64,000 bases of DNA from Aquisphaera insulae (GTDB taxonomy: Bacteria; Planctomycetota; Planctomycetia; Isosphaerales; Isosphaeraceae), in assembly GCF_011064615.1 (NCBI RefSeq), contig NZ_JAALJH010000042.1, positions 1 to 64,000 on the forward strand, given 5' to 3'. This document shows positions 1-9,917 of this stretch, piece by piece. The notes under the pieces were generated by a model. It was not told where the DNA came from. It saw nothing but the letters and a program-made list of their open reading frames with translations, and ran no database searches. The stretch's first letter is position 1, and each line of letters opens with the position of its first letter. The translations under genes and the position numbers were made by a program.

Positions 1-1
1 C

Positions 2-49
2 CTCCGCCTGTCCGCCACCCTCGACGAGCACTCCGAATTCTATGGGTGA
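2..49 (+). CDS. C-terminal end of an upstream gene (partial)
   Basis: The first 48 bases read without interruption as LRLSATLDEHSEFYG followed by TGA at 47-49, with mostly G/C third positions. This looks like the tail of a gene whose body lies left of the window. Nothing about its function can be said from 15 residues. It sits 39 bases before the next start on the same strand, so the two could share a transcript. Confidence 0.35.
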   Translation, partial: LRLSATLDEHSEFYG

Positions 50-88
50 GAAATGCGGGTTAGAGGATTCGTTTCGGGGAGACGAGCG

Positions 89-385
89 ATGCCGACGACC
101 CATGAACCCACGGCCGGATGCGAAACTGGGCAGGTTGGCCTGAAACTGGACCCGTCGGGCTTCGCTCGGCAGCTCCGGGAACTCGCACTGGAGACGCACC
201 GACTGTTGCTCGAAACCTGGCCGTCGACCTCGGCGCTGCTGGATCTCGAGCACCGCATCGATGAGCTTCGCGAATTCTCCCGCCCTCCCCGCATGATCGA
301 GGTCGATTGCTGGCTCCAGAACGCCCGTGCTCGGATCGAGGAGAGGGTCCTCGAGAGCCGGCTCTGCCATGGCCTGGAGCATTGA
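89..385 (+). CDS. Small hypothetical helical protein
   Basis: A 98-residue protein that I do not recognise. Codon third positions are strongly G/C, as in the surrounding real genes, so it is probably expressed. The start at 89 is preferred because GGGGAG lies 8 bases upstream; a longer reading from 53 has no ribosome site. The sequence is rich in Leu, Glu and Arg (for example RQLRELALETHRLLLETW) and probably forms two or three amphipathic helices. It has no signal peptide or membrane segment. It ends just before a decayed gene on the opposite strand. Confidence 0.55.
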   Translation: MPTTHEPTAGCETGQVGLKLDPSGFARQLRELALETHRLLLETWPSTSALLDLEHRIDELREFSRPPRMIEVDCWLQNARARIEERVLESRLCHGLEH

Positions 386-391
386 ATCCCC

Positions 392-828
392 GCCCGCCCG
401 TTGACGTAAGCGGTGGCCCATCCGATCGGGGATCCGCCCGGGAACGCCGAGGTCACGATGGCTTCGACGAAGTACCCGCGATCCTTGCTTGCGCGGGGCG
501 TCGATATCGACCGTCGTGACCGTGGAGTACGGGGTGACGACGTGACTTGTCGCCCGGGACTGGCTGGAGGCAATCCTGGGATCGCCCTGATAGCAGGCCG
601 TGATCGCATGTCCCGCCACCGCGAGGTTGGACACGATACAGGTTGCGACCGAGTTCACCAGCGGCTCGACATCGATCACCGTGCCGTCCTCGAGGAAGGC
701 GACGTTGCCCTCGGGGCTCATGCCCGTCGCCAGGACCCGGGCCGTGAAGGTGACGGGCAGGCCATAGGCGGTCGTCGCGGAGGTGGAGCTGAGCGTCGTC
801 TGGGCGCCTCGAGGCGGCGACTCCCGAT
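392..828 (-). pseudogene. Decayed fragment of an Ig-like (Big_3_5) repeat surface protein
   Basis: Reading the minus strand from about 828 gives a typical bacterial Ig-like repeat: TTLSSTSATTAYGLPVTFTA, then GNVAFLEDGTVI, then AGHAITACYQGD. Near 500 the frame breaks, and the next repeat continues in another frame as VEAIVTSAFPGGSP and then AYVNGRA, which matches the core of the same fold. There is no start codon, signal peptide or intact frame. The family normally consists of long secreted proteins built of many such 90-100 residue repeats. This is a 3' remnant with at least one frameshift, abutting the end of the HD-GYP gene. Confidence 0.6.
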
Positions 829-844
829 GTTGCTCGCCGCGCGA

Positions 845-2074
845 TTAGCCGGACTTGACGAGAGACCGGTCCGAGGATGGCCTGCCGTCGCGATCCTTCC
901 GAGGGCTTCGGCACGGGACCTGGAGAGGATCGAGGCGGAGTTGCTCCCCATGCATCCCGGCTGCGAGGAGCTCCACCTTCGAGGGGTCGCCGCTCGGAGC
1001 GCAAGCGGCGTGCGGGTCGCATCCGGCGGGAGCGTGGGGCAAGCCCAGGGCCTGGCGAACGGCGGCCGACGAGATGGGGCGGGACTGGGAGCCTTCGTCG
1101 CGCAGGAGCTCGATGAAGCGCGCCACGACCTCGGGGTCGAAGAGGCTCCCGGCGTTGTCCTCGAGATACCGGCCGACCCGAGACCTTTCCCAGGACGGCC
1201 TGTAGGGGCGATCGCTGGTCAGGGCGTCCCAGACGTCCACCACGCTGAAGATCCTGGCGGGCCTGGGGATCTCTTCCCCCTTCAGCCCCCGAGGATACCC
1301 TTTGCCGTCCCACCGTTCGTGATGGCAGTAGGGGATCTCCAGGGCCGGGCGCAGGAACGCGATCGGCTCGATCATCGCCCGGGCGTAGTCGGGGTGACGG
1401 CGCATGATCGCCCATTCGTCCTCGTCGAGCGGCCCCGCCTTCAGCAGGATCGCGTCGGGTATGGCGATCTTGCCGATGTCGTGGAGCAGGGCGCCGCGGT
1501 AGGTGTGGACCAGGGCATCCGGCTCGAGGCCCATCACCCGTGCCAGGCGTACCGTCATCTCGGCGACCCGCACGCTGTGGCCCTCGAGCTCGTGCTCCCT
1601 CAGGTCGAGGGCCCTCACCCAGCCCTCGAGCGTCGCGTCGTAGGCCTCCTCGAGCGAGACGAGGGCATCCTGGAGCTTGCGGAAGCGGTTGAGCCGCATG
1701 ATGGTGCGGACCCGGGTTCGCAGCTCGCAGCGATCGATGGGCTTGGTCACGTAATCGTCGGCGCCGGCCTCCAGCCCGGCCAGGCGAGAGGCACGGTCGT
1801 CGAGGGCCGTGACGAGGATGACGGGGATCTCGCCGAGGCGGGGGATGCTCCGGAGTCGCTTCAGCACCTCGATGCCGTCCATCCCCGGCATCATCACGTC
1901 GAGCAGGATCAGGTCGGGCTCCATCCGCCTGGCGAGGACCAGGGCCTCGGGCCCGTTGGTGGCGAAGGCCAGGCCGTAACCCTGGCCCAGGAGCAGCGAC
2001 TCGAGGGCGCGCCGGCCGGACGGCTCGTCGTCAACGATGAGGATCAGGCTCACCGAGTCCGCCGCTGCAACCAC
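845..2074 (-). CDS. Response regulator with HD-GYP c-di-GMP phosphodiesterase domain
   Basis: A 409-residue two-domain protein. Residues 9-125 are a receiver with acidic pocket DD at 15-16, phosphoacceptor Asp59 (LILLDVMMPG) and Lys111. Residues about 145-335 are an HD-GYP domain with HD at 198-199 (LLHDIGKIAIPD) and HHERWDGKGYP at 251-261, so hydrolysis of cyclic di-GMP is expected. The last 60 residues are Pro/Ser/Arg-rich and look unstructured. The start is GTG with AGAAGG upstream. It lies inside the last 44 bases of the hybrid kinase gene, so the two are translationally coupled and the kinase is the likely phosphodonor. Active-site residues all appear present. Confidence 0.9.
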   Translation of the reverse strand: MVAAADSVSLILIVDDEPSGRRALESLLLGQGYGLAFATNGPEALVLARRMEPDLILLDVMMPGMDGIEVLKRLRSIPRLGEIPVILVTALDDRASRLAGLEAGADDYVTKPIDRCELRTRVRTIMRLNRFRKLQDALVSLEEAYDATLEGWVRALDLREHELEGHSVRVAEMTVRLARVMGLEPDALVHTYRGALLHDIGKIAIPDAILLKAGPLDEDEWAIMRRHPDYARAMIEPIAFLRPALEIPYCHHERWDGKGYPRGLKGEEIPRPARIFSVVDVWDALTSDRPYRPSWERSRVGRYLEDNAGSLFDPEVVARFIELLRDEGSQSRPISSAAVRQALGLPHAPAGCDPHAACAPSGDPSKVELLAAGMHGEQLRLDPLQVPCRSPRKDRDGRPSSDRSLVKSG

Positions 2075-5000
2075 GTGCCTTCTCCCGGTGAGTGGTGTCC
2101 AGGAGCTCCCGGAGGACGCCCAGGAGCTCGCGAAGGACGAAGGGCTTGGCCACGTAGGCGTCGGCGCCCGCGTCCAGGCAGCGCTCGCGGTCCCCGGGGA
2201 CCGCGAGCGCGGTCAGCGCGATGATGGGGACGGCCGCGGTGGATCGGTCGGACCGGATCCTGCGAATCGCCTCAAGGCCGTCCAGCCCCGGCAGGTGGAC
2301 ATCCATGAGGATTGCCCGCGGCAGGAGCTCCAGGGCCTTGCGAACGGCCTCTTCGCCATCACGTGCCAGGGCCAGGCAGAGGCCCTGGGTCTGAAGGAAG
2401 TCTAGGACACCCCTGGCATTGATGGCGTCGTCCTCGACCAGGAGCACGATGTTGGAGTGCCCGGATGAACGCAGGCCCGGGGTCAGGATCACGGCGGTGA
2501 TCTCGTCGGATCCGCCCCGTTGGACGCGAGATAGGGCCGATCGCAGGCTCTCCCGGAGGACGGGCCGGCGGAGCGTGACGACTCCCCCGAGGGATTCGGC
2601 CTCGTGCTCCGTCACGTCGTCGCAGAGCAACACGACGCGACATTCGTGAACGACGGGCCCCGGTGCGGCGGCGAGTCCGCGCAGGAGGTCGTCCAGGAAC
2701 GCACTCTCGGGGCGCGAATCGACCAGGACGACGGAGGGGCGTGTCTTGACGAGGTGCTGGAGCGCGGCGGTGTCCGCGGGGTAGATCATCGTCGGGATGC
2801 CCATCGTCGCCAGGAAATCGGCGATCGCCTCGGGGCCCTCCAGGAACTCGTCGCAACCGCCAGTCCGATGGGGCGGCCGGCCGGACGACGTCTCCTCGCC
2901 GGGGAAGTCTTGGCCGGCCGGGACCACCCAGTCCAGCGCGACGGTGAACCGGCTGCCCCGATCGGGCTCGCTCTCCACGGTGACGTCGCCGCCGAGTAGG
3001 CGGGCCATCCGCCTCACGAGCGCCAGCCCGAGCCCGGCCCCCGAGTAGTGTCGCGACAGGCCGCTATCGACCTGCGTGAAGGGTTCGAAGATCCTGTCCA
3101 GGTCTCCCGCGGCGATGCCGATGCCCGCGTCGCGGACCGTGAGGCGGAGCCTTCGTCGTGCCCGGTCGCCGTGCATCTCGAGGCCGATCTCCCCCCCGAT
3201 CGGCGTGAACTTCACGGCATTGCTCAGCAGGTTCACCAGGATCTGCTTGAGCCGTCGCTCGTCGGTGACGACGATCCCCACGGCATGGTCCAGGGTCAGC
3301 TCGACGCGCTGGCGCTTCCGCTTCGCGGCCTGGGCGATCATCCGCACGGCGGCCTGGCAGGTCGAGGCGATCTCCACGTCGCCGGGGATGTACTCCAGCT
3401 TGCCGGCCTCGATGCGGGTCAGGTCGAGGATGTCGGTGATGATCGCGAGCAGGTGGCGGCCGCTGCTGAGGATGTCGTGGATCGCCTCGACCTGATCGGG
3501 ATTCACCGGGCCGTAGACCTCCTCCTCGAGCGCCTGCGCCATGCTGAGCACGCCATTGAGCGGGGTGCGCAGCTCGTGGCTCATGTTGGCCAGGAATTCG
3601 TCCTTGAGCCGAGATGCCCTCGCCAGGTCCAGGTTGGCTCGGGCGAGCTCGTCCGAGTGCTCGCGGAGGTCCCGTTCGAGGGCACGCCGTTCCGATATGT
3701 CGCGCATGATGGTCGAGTAGTAGGCCAGGTTCCCGTCGGCGTCGTGATGGGAGAGGATGACCTGGGACACGGGGATCAGCCGGCCGTCACGCGACAGCAC
3801 GTCCGTCTCGCCGCGCCAGACGCCCTCGCGGGCGGCGGCCGGCAGCGCGGTCTCGAGCATCAGCCGGACCATCTCGGGAGGGTACGTATCGCCGACCGCG
3901 AAGTCGTCGCGTCCCGGCGCCCAGCCGATGGCCCGGATCGCGGCCTGGTTATAGTACACGACGCGGAGCTCGGGGTCGGCCATGCCGACGAAATCCGGCG
4001 AGGACTCCAGGATGGCCGTGAGCCTCCTCATCTGCCCCTCGGCGCGTTCGCGTTCCGCGATCTCCTCCTGCAGGGCACGGTTCAGCTCGGCTAGCTCCCG
4101 CTCCACCCGCTTGATCGGGGTGATGTCGGACGCCGAGCTGCCGACCGAGGTCACGGCCCCGTCGCCGTGTCGGACCGGGAAGAAGTTGACCAGGTAGCAG
4201 TGCTCGTCATCGGTCGAAGGGCCCGGGAGCGAGAACTCGCCGAATGACACGGGCTCGCCGGTCTCGAAGACCCGCGCGACGTTGGATTCCACCAGCTCGG
4301 TCACGGGCGGGTAGACCTCCCTCGGATGCCTGCCGATGTGGTCCGAGACGGGCACGCCGGAGATGTTCGCGAGGAATTCATTGATCCTTATGAACTTGCA
4401 CTCGCGGTCGAAGAACGCGAGGCCCACCTCGGCATGGTTCAGCATCGATTCGATCTCGGCGGTCCGCTCCGCCACGCGCCGCTCCAGGGTCGCATTGAGC
4501 GCCCGGATTTCCTCCTCGGCCGCCTTTCGCACGTCGATGTCGAGCAGCAGGCCATTGAAGGCGATCTCATCGCCCTCGACCTGAATGCTCGAGATCCCCT
4601 GGAACCATCTGACGCGCCCATCGCGGAGGATGAAGCGGCCTTCGAACGCCCAATCGTGCCGACCCTCAACGGCCTCGGAGATCGTGCTCAGGAATCGCTC
4701 GAGATCGTCCTGATGGATTCCCGAGCCGAGGGACCAGTCGAGCGAATCGAGCGGGACTTCGAAGTCGTAGTCCTCGGTCAGTCTCGGGCTGATGTAGCTG
4801 AAGTAATAGGTGCCGTCCGGCCGGAACCGCAACTGATACACGACCCCGGGGATGTTCCGGGCCAGGGCCCGGAACTTGCGTTCGCTGGCCTGAAGTTCCT
4901 GCTGGGCCCAGTGGCGAGTGGTGACATCGGAGACCATCTTGAGGACGCCGATGATGCGGCCGTCGTCGTCCCGAAGCGGGCTGGCCGAGACCATCGCCCA

Positions 5001-7343
5001 GAGAAGGCTCCCGTCCTTCCGCAGGAATCGGAGGTCGTGCGTCTCGCCGATCCCGTGCCGCCTCCGATCGACCAGGCCCGCGAAGGAAGGGCGCAGTTCC
5101 GGGTCCAGGAAATCGACGACCGGCCGCCCTTCCAGCTCGCCGGGGAGGCACCCGAGCATCTCGGCCATCCGGGAGTTGGTGAAGGTCGTGCGGCCCTCGA
5201 GATCGTGGACCCAGACCCCTTCCTGGGCCGTCTCGATGAGCCGGCGATAGCGCTCCTCGCTCTGCCTCAAGGCCGCCTCGACTCGCTTCCGCTCGCTGAT
5301 GTCCTGGACGATCCCCCTCACTTTCACCGTCTTGCCGTCCTCGACGACCGGGATCCCGACGGTCCGGATGTCCTTCTGCACCCCCCGGGCGGTGAGGATC
5401 TGCAGCTCCAGGTCGTAGGGGACGCCCCGCTCCAGGGCCGTCCGGAACGCCTCCGCGATCCTGGGACGTGATCCTTCCGTGTAGAATCCCAGCCCGTATT
5501 CCACGCCGAAGTCGGCACCCGGCTCCAGGTCGTGGAGCCGGGCGACCTCCTCCGTCACGCGGCCTTCACCCGTCCGGGCGTCGAACTCCCATCCGCCGAT
5601 GAGGCCGATCTCGCCGGTCATGCGGAGGAGCTCGTCTCGCTCCTTCAGGAGCCTCTCCGCCTCCTTCCGCTCGCTGACGTCGCGTGCCAATCCCACGTAG
5701 CAAAGCTGCCTGTCCAGCTCGAAGCAGCCGAAGTGTACCTCGACCGGAAATGTCGAGCCGTCCTTGCGGCGATGGGTCCCCACCGCCGTGAAGGGTCGGA
5801 CGTGAGAGATTCGACCCCAGATGTCATGGGCGGCTCCGGCGGTGATCTCGCATTCCACATCCATGACGTTCATCCGCAGCAGCTCGTCTCGCGTGTAGCC
5901 CAGGCTGCGGCAGGCTTGCTGATTGACGTCGAGGAAGCGGCCCAGGGCGTCGTGCACGAAGACAGCATCCGCAGCCCCGTCGATGTACGCCCGGAAGCGG
6001 GCCTCGCTGGCCGCGAGGGCGTCGCCGGCCCTGACCGTCTCGGTCACGTCGCGGATCGTGCAGTACACCTGCGAGGGGCCGACACGGCCCGCCTCGGGCA
6101 GGGGCGTCGCGTTGACGCTCAGCCAGCGTGTTTCCTGCAGGACCGGATGATAGACCCGCATCATCGCGTCCGTGACCCGAGTCCCGGTCTGCAGCGCGAC
6201 CCGCGTGGGGAAATCCTCGGCCGGGGACTTGCGGCCGTCGGGGTGGCTCGACTCCCACGCCCGGTCCGCGGGTTCCAGATCGAGGAGCTCCTCCCGGCTC
6301 CGCCCCAGGATGCGCTGGGCGGCCGGGTTGGCGTCGATGATCCTGCCGGCGGAATCCTGGTACAGGATCCCCAGGGGCAGGGTCTCGAACAGGGTGCGGA
6401 ACTTCTCCTCGCTGCGGCGGACGGCTTCCTCCGCACGCTTGCGCTCGGAGATCGCCCGGAAGGCGGCCGCGAAATGCCCGGTGCGCGTGGAATAGGCAGA
6501 GATCGCGAGCCACATGTCGAGGGCGAGGACGTGGATCTCGAGGTGCTCCGACTTGCCGGTTGCGGCGACCCGTCCATAGATCTCGAGGAGCTCGGGATTC
6601 AGCTCCAGCAGCCGCGGGATCGCCTCCCTCACCCGCTTGCCTGCGAGGCCCTTGAGTCCGACCAGCGTCTCGAAGGCCGGGTCCACCTCCAGATAAGTCC
6701 AGTCCACGGGCCTGCCCTGCTCGTAGTGCATCACGCAGCGGACGTGACCGTGGAAGACCTGATCGACGATCGACGTGTCGGGCGCATGGCCCCCTCGCCA
6801 TGCCTGCTCGACGATCGTGCGGCGGGAGAGATCGGTCCAGAACATGCAGTAGCATCCGGCCCGGCACGAGGCGTCCCCTTCGGCGTGAAGGCAGACCCGA
6901 ACCGGGATTCGGCCGCCCCCCTTCCTTATCAGCTCCGTCTCGAAGTGGATCGGCCCGCCGCCCCGGCGGACCTCCTCCAGGGCGTTCTCCGCCCCATGGC
7001 GACGATCCGGCGGTATGAGGCCGGCCCTCCAATTGAGCGAGCGGATCTCGTCCCCGTCGTAGCCGAGGAGATCCCCGGCGGCTCGGTTCGCCAGCAGGAT
7101 GGACCCGTCGGGCCTCCCCGCGACGAAGGCCTGGCCCGAGTTCTCGACCGCGCCGGCGAGCAGCCGCTCTCGCTCCCGGGCCGTCCCGGGGCCCGTCGAC
7201 GGGTCGCGGCCCCGGGTGGCGAGGTCGGCGGCCCGAGTTCCACTCTCGGCCTCGGCCAGCCTTCGCCTCAGGTCTTCCACCTCGACCAGCAATCGCTGAT
7301 AGGTGATCGGATCTGGCGTCGAGGGGGGATGGGGCTCCCTCAT
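2031..7343 (-). CDS. Giant hybrid sensor histidine kinase with nine PAS domains
   Basis: About 1,770 residues from the preferred ATG at 7343 (GGAG 9 bases upstream). I count nine consecutive PAS/PAC modules, most ending in DISERK-type linkers, followed by HisKA (phospho-His in NMSHELRTPLNG), HATPase_c (NLLSNAVKF, DAGIGI, GAGLGLALVRR), a degenerate receiver-like segment (VVLVDSRPES) and a true receiver (ILMDVHLPG, AKPF). There is no membrane segment, so it should be cytoplasmic. The first PAS contains closely spaced Cys residues (CRAGCYC), which could bind a metal or sense redox. The stop overlaps the HD-GYP regulator. The likely role is integrating several intracellular signals and passing phosphate to that regulator. 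Confidence 0.88.
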   Translation of the reverse strand: MREPHPPSTPDPITYQRLLVEVEDLRRRLAEAESGTRAADLATRGRDPSTGPGTARERERLLAGAVENSGQAFVAGRPDGSILLANRAAGDLLGYDGDEIRSLNWRAGLIPPDRRHGAENALEEVRRGGGPIHFETELIRKGGGRIPVRVCLHAEGDASCRAGCYCMFWTDLSRRTIVEQAWRGGHAPDTSIVDQVFHGHVRCVMHYEQGRPVDWTYLEVDPAFETLVGLKGLAGKRVREAIPRLLELNPELLEIYGRVAATGKSEHLEIHVLALDMWLAISAYSTRTGHFAAAFRAISERKRAEEAVRRSEEKFRTLFETLPLGILYQDSAGRIIDANPAAQRILGRSREELLDLEPADRAWESSHPDGRKSPAEDFPTRVALQTGTRVTDAMMRVYHPVLQETRWLSVNATPLPEAGRVGPSQVYCTIRDVTETVRAGDALAASEARFRAYIDGAADAVFVHDALGRFLDVNQQACRSLGYTRDELLRMNVMDVECEITAGAAHDIWGRISHVRPFTAVGTHRRKDGSTFPVEVHFGCFELDRQLCYVGLARDVSERKEAERLLKERDELLRMTGEIGLIGGWEFDARTGEGRVTEEVARLHDLEPGADFGVEYGLGFYTEGSRPRIAEAFRTALERGVPYDLELQILTARGVQKDIRTVGIPVVEDGKTVKVRGIVQDISERKRVEAALRQSEERYRRLIETAQEGVWVHDLEGRTTFTNSRMAEMLGCLPGELEGRPVVDFLDPELRPSFAGLVDRRRHGIGETHDLRFLRKDGSLLWAMVSASPLRDDDGRIIGVLKMVSDVTTRHWAQQELQASERKFRALARNIPGVVYQLRFRPDGTYYFSYISPRLTEDYDFEVPLDSLDWSLGSGIHQDDLERFLSTISEAVEGRHDWAFEGRFILRDGRVRWFQGISSIQVEGDEIAFNGLLLDIDVRKAAEEEIRALNATLERRVAERTAEIESMLNHAEVGLAFFDRECKFIRINEFLANISGVPVSDHIGRHPREVYPPVTELVESNVARVFETGEPVSFGEFSLPGPSTDDEHCYLVNFFPVRHGDGAVTSVGSSASDITPIKRVERELAELNRALQEEIAERERAEGQMRRLTAILESSPDFVGMADPELRVVYYNQAAIRAIGWAPGRDDFAVGDTYPPEMVRLMLETALPAAAREGVWRGETDVLSRDGRLIPVSQVILSHHDADGNLAYYSTIMRDISERRALERDLREHSDELARANLDLARASRLKDEFLANMSHELRTPLNGVLSMAQALEEEVYGPVNPDQVEAIHDILSSGRHLLAIITDILDLTRIEAGKLEYIPGDVEIASTCQAAVRMIAQAAKRKRQRVELTLDHAVGIVVTDERRLKQILVNLLSNAVKFTPIGGEIGLEMHGDRARRRLRLTVRDAGIGIAAGDLDRIFEPFTQVDSGLSRHYSGAGLGLALVRRMARLLGGDVTVESEPDRGSRFTVALDWVVPAGQDFPGEETSSGRPPHRTGGCDEFLEGPEAIADFLATMGIPTMIYPADTAALQHLVKTRPSVVLVDSRPESAFLDDLLRGLAAAPGPVVHECRVVLLCDDVTEHEAESLGGVVTLRRPVLRESLRSALSRVQRGGSDEITAVILTPGLRSSGHSNIVLLVEDDAINARGVLDFLQTQGLCLALARDGEEAVRKALELLPRAILMDVHLPGLDGLEAIRRIRSDRSTAAVPIIALTALAVPGDRERCLDAGADAYVAKPFVLRELLGVLRELLDTTHREKARGCSGGLGEPDPHR

Positions 7344-7775
7344 GAGCTCAACTCCGGGTGGAGAGTCGCTTCGGGCAGCGTCCAACGACGTGGGCGATGG
7401 TTCGCCGCCCACGCCGCTCCGGAGCGATGAGGACGGATCGGTTTCCGGGCCGAGTCCCCTCGCGGAGGTTCGCAAGGGCCCGGAATGATCGCCCGGGCAC
7501 CGCTAGGGCGCTCAGCGCGAGGCCAGCAGCAGGATCGAAGCCGACAACCGTCGATCGGCAGGGGACCGGCCCGATTCTCGCGGGGATGACGGCGGGGGGG
7601 CCGGGAAGCCTCCGCGACTCGAGGCGGTGCAGGAAGCACGGGGCGCTGTCATGCCGGCCAGGCGTTCCGATGCACGGCTCCGAGACGACGACACTTCCCA
7701 CGTCATCTTAGGCGACGAGTCGTCCCGCGTCGACCTCCCAGTCCCCGACGGGCGGGACGGGCGTTAGGCATCGCG
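7344..7775. other. Intergenic stretch, no gene seen
   Basis: 432 bases between two minus-strand kinase genes. Frames here lack the third-position bias of real genes and show no family signature. It probably carries the promoter of the giant hybrid kinase. I see no convincing -35/-10 pair and no strong hairpin. Confidence 0.5.
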
Positions 7776-9503
7776 TCAAGCCTCCTGGAATTCGTCGGCC
7801 GGCGTGGAGTGGGCGAGGGGGAAGGTGGCCCGGATCTGCGTCCCCGCACCGGGCTCCGAGAGGATGGACAGCTCCCCGCCGACCAGCGAGATGCGCTCCC
7901 GCATGCCCAGCAGGCCCAGGCTGCCTCCCCTGGCAGCCCGCTCCATCGCCGCGTCGGGATCGAAACCCCGGCCGTCGTCCTCGACGAGCAGGTGCAGGGC
8001 GCCTTCCCGCTCGGCCAGTTCGATGCGGACCCTGTTCGCCTTCCCGTGACGGAGGGCATTGGTCAGCGCCTCCTGGATCACCCGGTAGCAGGCGGTTTCG
8101 AGCCCTCGGTCGAAACGATCGATCGACTCGTCGGCCTCGAGGATCACGGCCAGGCCGATCCGGCTGACGACCGATCCGATGTAGCGGCGGAGGGCCGTCA
8201 CCAGCCCGAAGTCTTCCAGCAGCGAGGGATGGAGGTCGAGGGAGAGCCCCCGGACCTTGGATAGCAGCCGCTCGACCACATCCAGGCAATAGCCGAGCGT
8301 CTCCCGGACGGACTCGCTGCACTCGGACTGCTGCATGCCCCGGAGCGAGAAGTTCAGCACCGCCAGGAACTGCCCGATCTCGTCGTGCAGCTCTCGGGCG
8401 ATGTGCCGAGATTCCTCCTCTCTGACCTGAAGCAGGCGGCGGGAGAGGAATTCGAGCTGGCTGCGACCTCGGGTGACCGTCTCGAGCGATTCGGAGTGGG
8501 CCAGGGCCAGCGAGAGGATGTCCGCGATCTCGCGGACGACCTCCGCCCGCGGCCCGGCCGCGCTGATCCCGGCCGCGAAGCCGAGCAGGAGGACGCCGAA
8601 GCTCCGTCCCTTGAGGCGTAACGGGACGACCAGCAGGTCGCTGGCGCCCGAGGCGCGAAATCCCTCCATCACGGCGGGCAGCGGCACCCCGCCCGGGAGG
8701 GGCAGGACCGCCGATTGAGGCTCCTCGGCGCCGGCCCTCAGCTCGAGGCCAAGGTCCTTCGCCCTTGGCCCCGGGAGGCCGGCCAGGAGCGGCACGCGGT
8801 GGCCATGCTCCGACAGCAGGACGTTCGGCTGGCCGCGCGGGTCGCATCGGTAGATCGCCGCGTGCTCGTGAGGGATCAAGTCCCGGAGCAGCGGGAGGAC
8901 CGCGGCGGCGATCTCCTGCGAGGACGAGGCCTGGAGGATCGCCTTGTCGATCCGCCGCAGGCCATCCTGGAGGGCGGAATTGGCGGCCAGGTCGCTCATG
9001 GCCTGTCGAGAGTGGATGATCTCGGCCTGGAGCTTGCGAAAGCGGTTCAATCGCGTGACCGTCCGGACCCTGGCGCGGACCTCGGCGCGATCGAACGGCT
9101 TGGTGATGTAATCGTCGGCGCCCGAGCTCAGGCCCTCGAGGCGGGACTCGCGATCATCGAGCGCGGTCACCAGGAGGATGGGGACCTCGGCCACGCCGGG
9201 GAGGGCCCGGATCCGGCGACAGGTCTCCAGCCCGTCGATGCCGGGCATCATCACGTCCAGCAGCACGAGGTCGGGCGTGCTCTCCTCGACCTTGCTGATC
9301 GCCTCGAAGCCGCTGGACGCGAACGTCAGCTCGTACTCCACGTCGCTGAACATCGAGGCCAGCGACCGTAAGCCGACGGGTTCATCGTCGACCAGCAGGA
9401 GCAGGGGCCGGTGCTCCCCGGCCTGGGGAGCTTCATCCGGCACCGTCGTCGAGGGGAGTATTCTCGATCGGACACCGCGTGGATGTTGCCTCGCCATGAC
9501 CAT
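7776..9503 (-). CDS. REC-GAF-HisKA_3 sensor kinase
   Basis: A 575-residue soluble kinase of the NarX/DesK type with its receiver placed first. Residues 33-150 are a receiver (DD at 39-40, Asp83 in LVLLDVMMPG, Lys136). About 185-340 is a GAF-like domain. A HisKA_3 helix has the phosphoacceptor His373 in ARELHDEIGQ, followed by a HATPase_c domain with QEALTNALRHG and DDGRGFD. This output family normally phosphorylates NarL-type regulators, and one lies divergently 415 bases away. The linker after the receiver (RTVTRLNRFRKLQ) closely resembles that of the HD-GYP regulator, so the two receivers are related paralogues. ATG 9497 is an alternative start. Confidence 0.9.
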   Translation of the reverse strand: MVMARQHPRGVRSRILPSTTVPDEAPQAGEHRPLLLLVDDEPVGLRSLASMFSDVEYELTFASSGFEAISKVEESTPDLVLLDVMMPGIDGLETCRRIRALPGVAEVPILLVTALDDRESRLEGLSSGADDYITKPFDRAEVRARVRTVTRLNRFRKLQAEIIHSRQAMSDLAANSALQDGLRRIDKAILQASSSQEIAAAVLPLLRDLIPHEHAAIYRCDPRGQPNVLLSEHGHRVPLLAGLPGPRAKDLGLELRAGAEEPQSAVLPLPGGVPLPAVMEGFRASGASDLLVVPLRLKGRSFGVLLLGFAAGISAAGPRAEVVREIADILSLALAHSESLETVTRGRSQLEFLSRRLLQVREEESRHIARELHDEIGQFLAVLNFSLRGMQQSECSESVRETLGYCLDVVERLLSKVRGLSLDLHPSLLEDFGLVTALRRYIGSVVSRIGLAVILEADESIDRFDRGLETACYRVIQEALTNALRHGKANRVRIELAEREGALHLLVEDDGRGFDPDAAMERAARGGSLGLLGMRERISLVGGELSILSEPGAGTQIRATFPLAHSTPADEFQEA

Positions 9504-9917
9504 CGACCTTTCGAACGCTGAGTCGGGGAGTACATCAGCGCCTCAAATAGAGATGATAGATCTTGCCCCGGCCGGCGTCGATGCTCTTCCCCCGAGGGAT
9601 CCTGGCTCGTCGACCGATGTCCCCCGCGAGTCGCCGACCAATCCGGAGCTCCGAGAGCGCCGGTGGCGAGGCCGGCCGCCCCGAAGCGCCCACGGGTTGC
9701 CGAAGGTCGCGGATCGGAGCGTCGCAATCAGCGCCATGCCCGCGACAACGGTGCTGCCGGGGAGTATGATCGACGATGGCGGGAGACGTCCCGCCGGGAC
9801 GAACCGCAGGTTCTCGGGATCGGTCGCGAGTCGTCGGCGGTATCCCCATGAAAGGAGGCAAGGGGGCGGCGATCCGGCGGGTCGGGATGCGGGCTCGCGA
9901 TTTTGGGGATGGGTGCG
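9504..9917. other. Divergent intergenic region
   Basis: 414 bases between the REC-GAF kinase and the NarL-type regulator, which diverge from it. No frame has coding character. The promoters of both genes must lie here, but I cannot pick out a clear -35/-10 pair. The position is suitable for autoregulation by the NarL-type protein. Confidence 0.5.

Noticed and set aside
413..2224. 603-codon open frame on the plus strand
   Set aside because: It is the opposite strand of the HD-GYP regulator and the end of the hybrid kinase, which have complete catalytic motifs. No family pattern in the plus frame.
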